A stretch of DNA of 64,000 bases from Flavobacterium glycines (GTDB lineage: Bacteria; Bacteroidota; Bacteroidia; Flavobacteriales; Flavobacteriaceae), in NCBI RefSeq assembly GCF_900100165.1, contig NZ_FNEO01000001.1:930001-994000 (forward strand), written 5' to 3'. The notes under the pieces are model-generated. The model did no database searches and was not told the DNA's origin. It was given only the letters and a program-made list of their open reading frames with translations. Numbering within the stretch: position 1 is the first letter of the stretch; every line of letters begins with the position of its first letter. Positions 60,899-64,000 of this stretch are shown here, in pieces. Both the position numbers and the translations under genes were made by a program.

Positions 60899-61717
60899 AT
60901 GAATTATTCGTACGTTATTATTGACGACAATCAAGAAAGTGTCATCGAAACCAAAGCTATGGCTGATGGTTTTTCGGAACTTAGCTTTGTCGGCTCTGCT
61001 AATAACTACGATGAAGGTTTAAATTTGATTTTAGAACACAATCCTCAATTAGTTTTTCTTGAAATCGATCCTAAAAACAAAAAAAGTAATTTGTCCTTAG
61101 CATTAATTAATGAGTTATACCGTTATTTAAATGTAATTCCTAAAATTATTGTTACTACTTCAAAGAAAGATCTGGCTTTTGAGGCTATTCAATATCAAGT
61201 TACGGATTATTTACTCAAGCCTTTAGCGCGCATTGATTTTGTTAAGTTGGTATTGAAACTTAAAAAAACTGCAGGGCTTCCGGAAAAAGAGGTTGATTTA
61301 GAAAGTTTTAAAGAAGAAGATCCGAAAAACAGTTTTATTGCTGAGCATGATACGCCAACAATTGCTGAGCCACTTATTCTTTGTATTAAGTCTTATGGGG
61401 ATTACAGATATATTGATACCAGAGATATTTGTTATTTACAAGCTGATAACAATTCAACAGATATACACTTAAATACCGGGGAAATAGTTACTGCTTTTAA
61501 AACATTAAAGCATTTTGAAAATGTTTTGTCTTTCCCTTTTGTTAGAATTCATAACAGCTATATTGTAAATAGTAGCTTGATATCAAGGATTCATACTGGA
61601 AATGCAGTATGTTATATCAAGAATTCTAATGCTAAAATTCCATTCTCTAAATCGTATAAGGCAAATATAGATCTTATTATTTCTGAAATTTCAAACGGAA
61701 ATTATTTAGAAATCTAA
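60899..61717 (+). CDS. LytTR family response regulator with Glu at the phospho-acceptor site
   Basis: A 272-residue protein. The receiver domain (1-125) starts YVIIDDNQES, with the acidic pair D9/D10 and the conserved Lys in YLLKP near 105. The position where the phosphorylated Asp should be reads LVFLEIDP, with Glu55. A linker (about 126-155) leads to a LytTR DNA-binding domain (RYIDTRDICYLQADNNST and HNSYIVNSSLISRIH). Asp-to-Glu changes can mimic phosphorylation, so it may be constitutively active or controlled otherwise. No kinase is encoded directly beside it except the TPR kinase 740 nt downstream. Confidence 0.85.
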   Translation: MNYSYVIIDDNQESVIETKAMADGFSELSFVGSANNYDEGLNLILEHNPQLVFLEIDPKNKKSNLSLALINELYRYLNVIPKIIVTTSKKDLAFEAIQYQVTDYLLKPLARIDFVKLVLKLKKTAGLPEKEVDLESFKEEDPKNSFIAEHDTPTIAEPLILCIKSYGDYRYIDTRDICYLQADNNSTDIHLNTGEIVTAFKTLKHFENVLSFPFVRIHNSYIVNSSLISRIHTGNAVCYIKNSNAKIPFSKSYKANIDLIISEISNGNYLEI

Positions 61718-61730
61718 AAAAGTACATTCT

Positions 61731-61904
61731 GTCGCTTTATTTTAATAGTGTTTGATTTCTGGAATTTATACTGGAAATGCAGTATGCTATTAAGAATTTT
61801 GGTGCTAAAATTTCTTTCTCAAAATTGTATAAGGCAAATAATAGGTCTTAATTGTTTCTAAAATTTGAAACGGGAATTGTTTAGAAATTGAAAAAAAGTA
61901 CATC
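61731..61904 (+). pseudogene. Decayed tandem copy of the LytTR gene 3' end
   Basis: This segment aligns with 61555-61727 at an offset of 175-177 bp. Shared runs include ACTGGAAATGCAGTATG, TGTATAAGGCAAATA-like stretches and a final AAAAAGTACAT. Indels and stops break the reading frame, so it encodes no LytTR product. It looks like the relic of a tandem duplication of the gene's 3' part or a lost paralogue. Confidence 0.75.
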
Positions 61905-61920
61905 CACCCGAATTTGAGGT

Positions 61921-61960
61921 TCATTCACTCACAAACGGGGTCATTCTACCATAAACGACT
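61921..61960 (+). promoter_or_regulatory. 20-bp-period direct repeat, candidate LytTR operator
   Basis: TCATTCACTCACAAACGGGG (61921-61940) and TCATTCTACCATAAACGACT (61941-61960) share TCATTC and an AAACG end in the same register (about 13 of 20 identical). LytTR proteins bind direct repeats about two helix turns apart. A TAATTTTA near-match -7 at 61992-61999 lies downstream, so this would be just upstream of -33 for the repeat-peptide gene. Confidence 0.5.
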
Positions 61961-62069
61961 GAAAACACGCATGAAATAAGGGTTCTCTGTGTAATTTTAC
62001 CTCAACGAAATCGCAAAAAGGTTTCAATAAATGAGTAAAAAAGTATTAAAACATAAAAACCCCAAAATC

Positions 62070-62357
62070 ATGAAAAAATCAATCGTTACAATCGGACTTT
62101 TTTCTTTAATGTTAGTTCTAACTTCTTTCACCGCTTCAACAAATAATATTGGAGGCTCAAGAGATTATAAATCAGATTACATCGGAGGTTCAAGAGATTA
62201 TAAATCAGATTATTCTATTGGAGGCTCAAGAGATTATAAATCAGATTATTCTATTGGAGGCTCAAGAGATTATAAATCAGATTATTCTATTGGAGGATCA
62301 AGAGACTATAAATCAGATTATTCTATCGGAGGATCAAGAGATTATAAAACAGATTAA
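62070..62357 (+). CDS. Small exported protein of six tandem IGGSRDYKSDYS units
   Basis: A 95-residue protein. I use MKKSIVTIGLF at 62070 (an upstream ATG at 62031 would add 13 residues before the signal peptide). The signal peptide (about 1-24, ending SFTAS) is followed by six units of IGGSRDYKSDYS, the first one Ser-less and the last ending KTD. Each is 33-36 bp, 62148-62354, with synonymous changes that keep the frame. There are no Cys residues. A terminator follows at once, so it is a monocistronic unit. I do not recognise a family. A secreted peptide precursor or structural peptide are both possible. Confidence 0.85.
   Translation: MKKSIVTIGLFSLMLVLTSFTASTNNIGGSRDYKSDYIGGSRDYKSDYSIGGSRDYKSDYSIGGSRDYKSDYSIGGSRDYKSDYSIGGSRDYKTD
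62148..62354 (+). repeat. Six in-frame 36-bp coding repeats
   Basis: Units start at 62148, 62181, 62217, 62253, 62289 and 62325. The first is 33 bp, the middle ones 36 bp and the last is truncated. Unit core: GGAGGCTCAAGAGATTATAA. Differences are mostly third-position. Confidence 0.95.
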
Positions 62358-62378
62358 TTTCTTTTATAAAAAATAAAA

Positions 62379-62407
62379 AAGGCTGTCAATTTTGGCAGCC
62401 TTTTTTT
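62379..62407 (+). terminator. Intrinsic terminator of the repeat-peptide gene
   Basis: AAAGGCTG pairs with CAGCCTTT around TCAATTTTGG, followed by TTTTTTT. Confidence 0.92.
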
Positions 62408-62428
62408 ATGCTAGAATCTTAAAATTAG

Positions 62429-62436
62429 TATTTTTG
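62429..62436 (+). promoter_or_regulatory. -7 box TATTTTTG for the sensor kinase gene
   Basis: A TAnnTTTG match 19 nt before the TTG start at 62456 and just after the peptide terminator. Confidence 0.55.
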
Positions 62437-62455
62437 ATTAAATTTAAATTTACTA

Positions 62456-64000
62456 TTGAAAACAATTAGGGTAAAAAGTTTTTTTTTGATATTGTTTGTT
62501 TTTTTTGGTTGTACACCTAAAAAATCAGATAATAAAACAATTGGTGTTGTAAACGATAGTCTTCCGTTTTATTTTTCTTTGGCGAACGATTTTAATCAAC
62601 CAAGAGCCAAAAGGCAAGAATATGTTGAAAAAGCTGAAAGAATAATATTAGAGCAAGAAAATGATTCTCTAAATCGAGTTAATCTTTTTAAAGTAGCGAA
62701 TCGATATTTTAATTTAAATAACTGGAAGGCATATAAACAAGCTGTTGATTTGGTCCTAGAGAACTCTGAAAAATCAGCAGATACTGTTAGTGTTGCTAAG
62801 GCTTATGGGTATTTAGGTGATTATTATCGTGTCAGACTAGTTTCAGATTCTTCATTCTTATTTTATTATAAGGCTGAAAAAATGTATGATAATCTCGATA
62901 ATAAGTATCAATTGGCAAGGACTCTTATTAGTAAAGCTGATTTATTATATAAAGTTGGAGATTTTATTGGTGGTGAAAAAGAAGTTTTTAAGGTTTTGAG
63001 GCTTATAAATGGAGAGGCTATTCAAGAAAATAAGGAAATATTTTATGATTCATATAATATTTTAGGCTTAGTATATAATGGTATGGGGGATTATGTGAAT
63101 GCTATTAATTATCATGAAAAAGCTTTAAAAGTACTTGAAGATAATGATGTAGGTGCTACAAGTCAAACTATGGCTATTTCTTATTTGAATTTAGGTTTGG
63201 TTTATATGAATCTAAAGAATTATGAAAAGGCTAAAACATATTTTCAAAAAGGAATCAAACAGCAGTTGATTGATATTCAGGATCCTAGTATATATGCTAT
63301 GTTGTTGGATAATTATGGATATTGCAAATTTAAGCTTGAAGAAAATGAAGGCTTGCCTGATTTGTTTTATCAGTCGATGAAAATTGGAAACGGTTTAAAA
63401 AAATCCTCAGGTATTTTTGTGAATTTAATTCATTTGTCTGAATATTATGAATCAAAAAATGATAGGGTTAAGGCTTTAGATTTTGCCAATCAGGCATTAG
63501 CATTTGTTCGCAAAACGAATGAGAGACATGATATTTTAGTGGCCTTAAAGCATATTGCGACTATTGAGCCCCAAAAAGCATCTGTGTATACTAAAGAATA
63601 TATTCATATTAATGAAGAATTACAAAAAGAGGAACGTAAAATGGGAGAGAAGTTCTCCCGAATTCAATATGAAACCGATCAGATAAAAGGTGAGAATTCT
63701 GATTTAGAAGCTAAAAATAGAAAATTAGTATATTTTTTCACAGCTATAGCAATTTTAGGGATGTTTATCTATATCATCAAATCGCAGAAGGCTAAGAATC
63801 GAGAACTTTTGTACAAACAACAACAACAAAAGGCAAATGAAGATATCTATAATTTGATGATTTCTCAGCAAAATACAATTGAAGCTAACAGAGTTCAGGA
63901 AAAAAAACGTGTGGCTCAGGAATTGCATGATGGGGTATTGGGTAGAATGTTTGGTGTACGAATGAATCTTGAAGGCTTGAATCAATTTAATGATGATTTA
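62456..64000 (+). CDS. TPR sensor histidine kinase with lipoprotein-type signal (partial)
   Basis: An open frame runs off the right edge (515 codons visible). The first possible start after in-frame stops is TTG at 62456, giving MKTIRVKSFFLILFVFFGC, a signal with a lipobox Cys19. TPR-like units follow (YGYLGDYYRV, YNILGLVYNGMGDYVNAINY, LNLGLVYMNLKNYEKAKTYF) to about residue 380. A coiled coil, one membrane segment (LVYFFTAIAILGMFIYII, about 425-442), a second coiled coil and the HisKA_3 phosphorylation motif KRVAQELHDGVLGRMFGVR (His near 491) come next. The ATPase domain is beyond the window. HisKA_3 kinases usually pair with NarL-type regulators, so the partner may lie downstream. Confidence 0.85.
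   Translation, partial: MKTIRVKSFFLILFVFFGCTPKKSDNKTIGVVNDSLPFYFSLANDFNQPRAKRQEYVEKAERIILEQENDSLNRVNLFKVANRYFNLNNWKAYKQAVDLVLENSEKSADTVSVAKAYGYLGDYYRVRLVSDSSFLFYYKAEKMYDNLDNKYQLARTLISKADLLYKVGDFIGGEKEVFKVLRLINGEAIQENKEIFYDSYNILGLVYNGMGDYVNAINYHEKALKVLEDNDVGATSQTMAISYLNLGLVYMNLKNYEKAKTYFQKGIKQQLIDIQDPSIYAMLLDNYGYCKFKLEENEGLPDLFYQSMKIGNGLKKSSGIFVNLIHLSEYYESKNDRVKALDFANQALAFVRKTNERHDILVALKHIATIEPQKASVYTKEYIHINEELQKEERKMGEKFSRIQYETDQIKGENSDLEAKNRKLVYFFTAIAILGMFIYIIKSQKAKNRELLYKQQQQKANEDIYNLMISQQNTIEANRVQEKKRVAQELHDGVLGRMFGVRMNLEGLNQFNDDL

Noticed and set aside
62148..62354. Regular 36-bp repeats as a CRISPR array
   Set aside because: The units are directly joined with no unique spacers, are in frame with an ATG and signal peptide, and end in a stop codon. 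They are coding repeats.
62149..62376. Alternative frame (EIINQI-type repeats) over the repeat peptide
   Set aside because: The low-complexity translation comes from reading the same repeats in another frame; the chosen frame has a signal peptide and third-position drift.

Overview
The window looks like chromosomal DNA of a Flavobacterium-like member of the Bacteroidota. Supporting signs are AT-rich DNA, recurring Bacteroidota-type -7 promoter boxes (TAnnTTTG, some with an upstream TTG/TTTG), a type IX secretion C-terminal domain on a TPR protein, many short-signal-peptide lipoproteins, a BatD/BatE pair, an IPExxxVDY protein beside pyk, and a LytTR regulator next to a TPR sensor kinase. I found no tRNA, rRNA, insertion sequence, phage or CRISPR array. 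The window cuts a gene at each end (batD on the left, a TPR histidine kinase on the right).

Layout. 1-3.6 kb: end of the Bat aerotolerance operon, cvpA, pheS and two small conserved genes. 3.7-5.3 kb: a DUF4411 PIN-like protein with an ImmA/IrrE metallopeptidase, a toxin-antitoxin-like pair. 5.5-13.7 kb: housekeeping genes (gpsA, nadD, gmk, a YicC-type nuclease, an ArsC-like protein), an iron alcohol dehydrogenase, and an exported DJ-1/PfpI protein divergent from a LysR regulator. 13.7-17.9 kb: gdhA, recO and two beta-barrel proteins. 17.9-24.5 kb: an accessory lipid-modification island on the minus strand (fatty acid hydroxylase/sterol desaturase, two SDR-type reductases, a CPBP-like membrane protein, small exported proteins, a membrane-anchored AraC regulator, an outer-membrane barrel). 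24.9-46.7 kb: ileS, a DksA-like protein, lspA, a 5-formyl-THF cyclo-ligase, uvrC, a patatin-BamA fusion, DUF3108, a tryptophan 2,3-dioxygenase, an M23 peptidase, pgi, RlpA, CYTH, a T9SS cargo, the COG4389 membrane protein and pol IV. 46.7-60.5 kb: BI-1, pyk, rnc, fabF, acpP, purN, rnhA, a START protein, a PfkB kinase, a PurF-like protein, sodB, comF and glyS.

60.9-64 kb is the most unusual stretch. It has a LytTR response regulator whose phospho-acceptor position is Glu, a decayed tandem copy of that regulator's 3' end, a 20-bp-period direct repeat that looks like an operator, a tiny exported protein made of six copies of a 12-residue unit with its own terminator, and a TPR lipoprotein-type histidine kinase. 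I read this as a possible secreted-peptide/signalling locus, but that is inference.

Other points of interest: the IleRS carries a swapped GxHH signature motif instead of HxGH. Two intergenic regions hold a promoter and terminator with no ORF (candidate small RNAs). The pheS and ileS promoters share an ACTCATA heptad array placed exactly 9 nt before the -7 box. Many intergenic spacers hold long inverted repeats whose arms are themselves doubled words.
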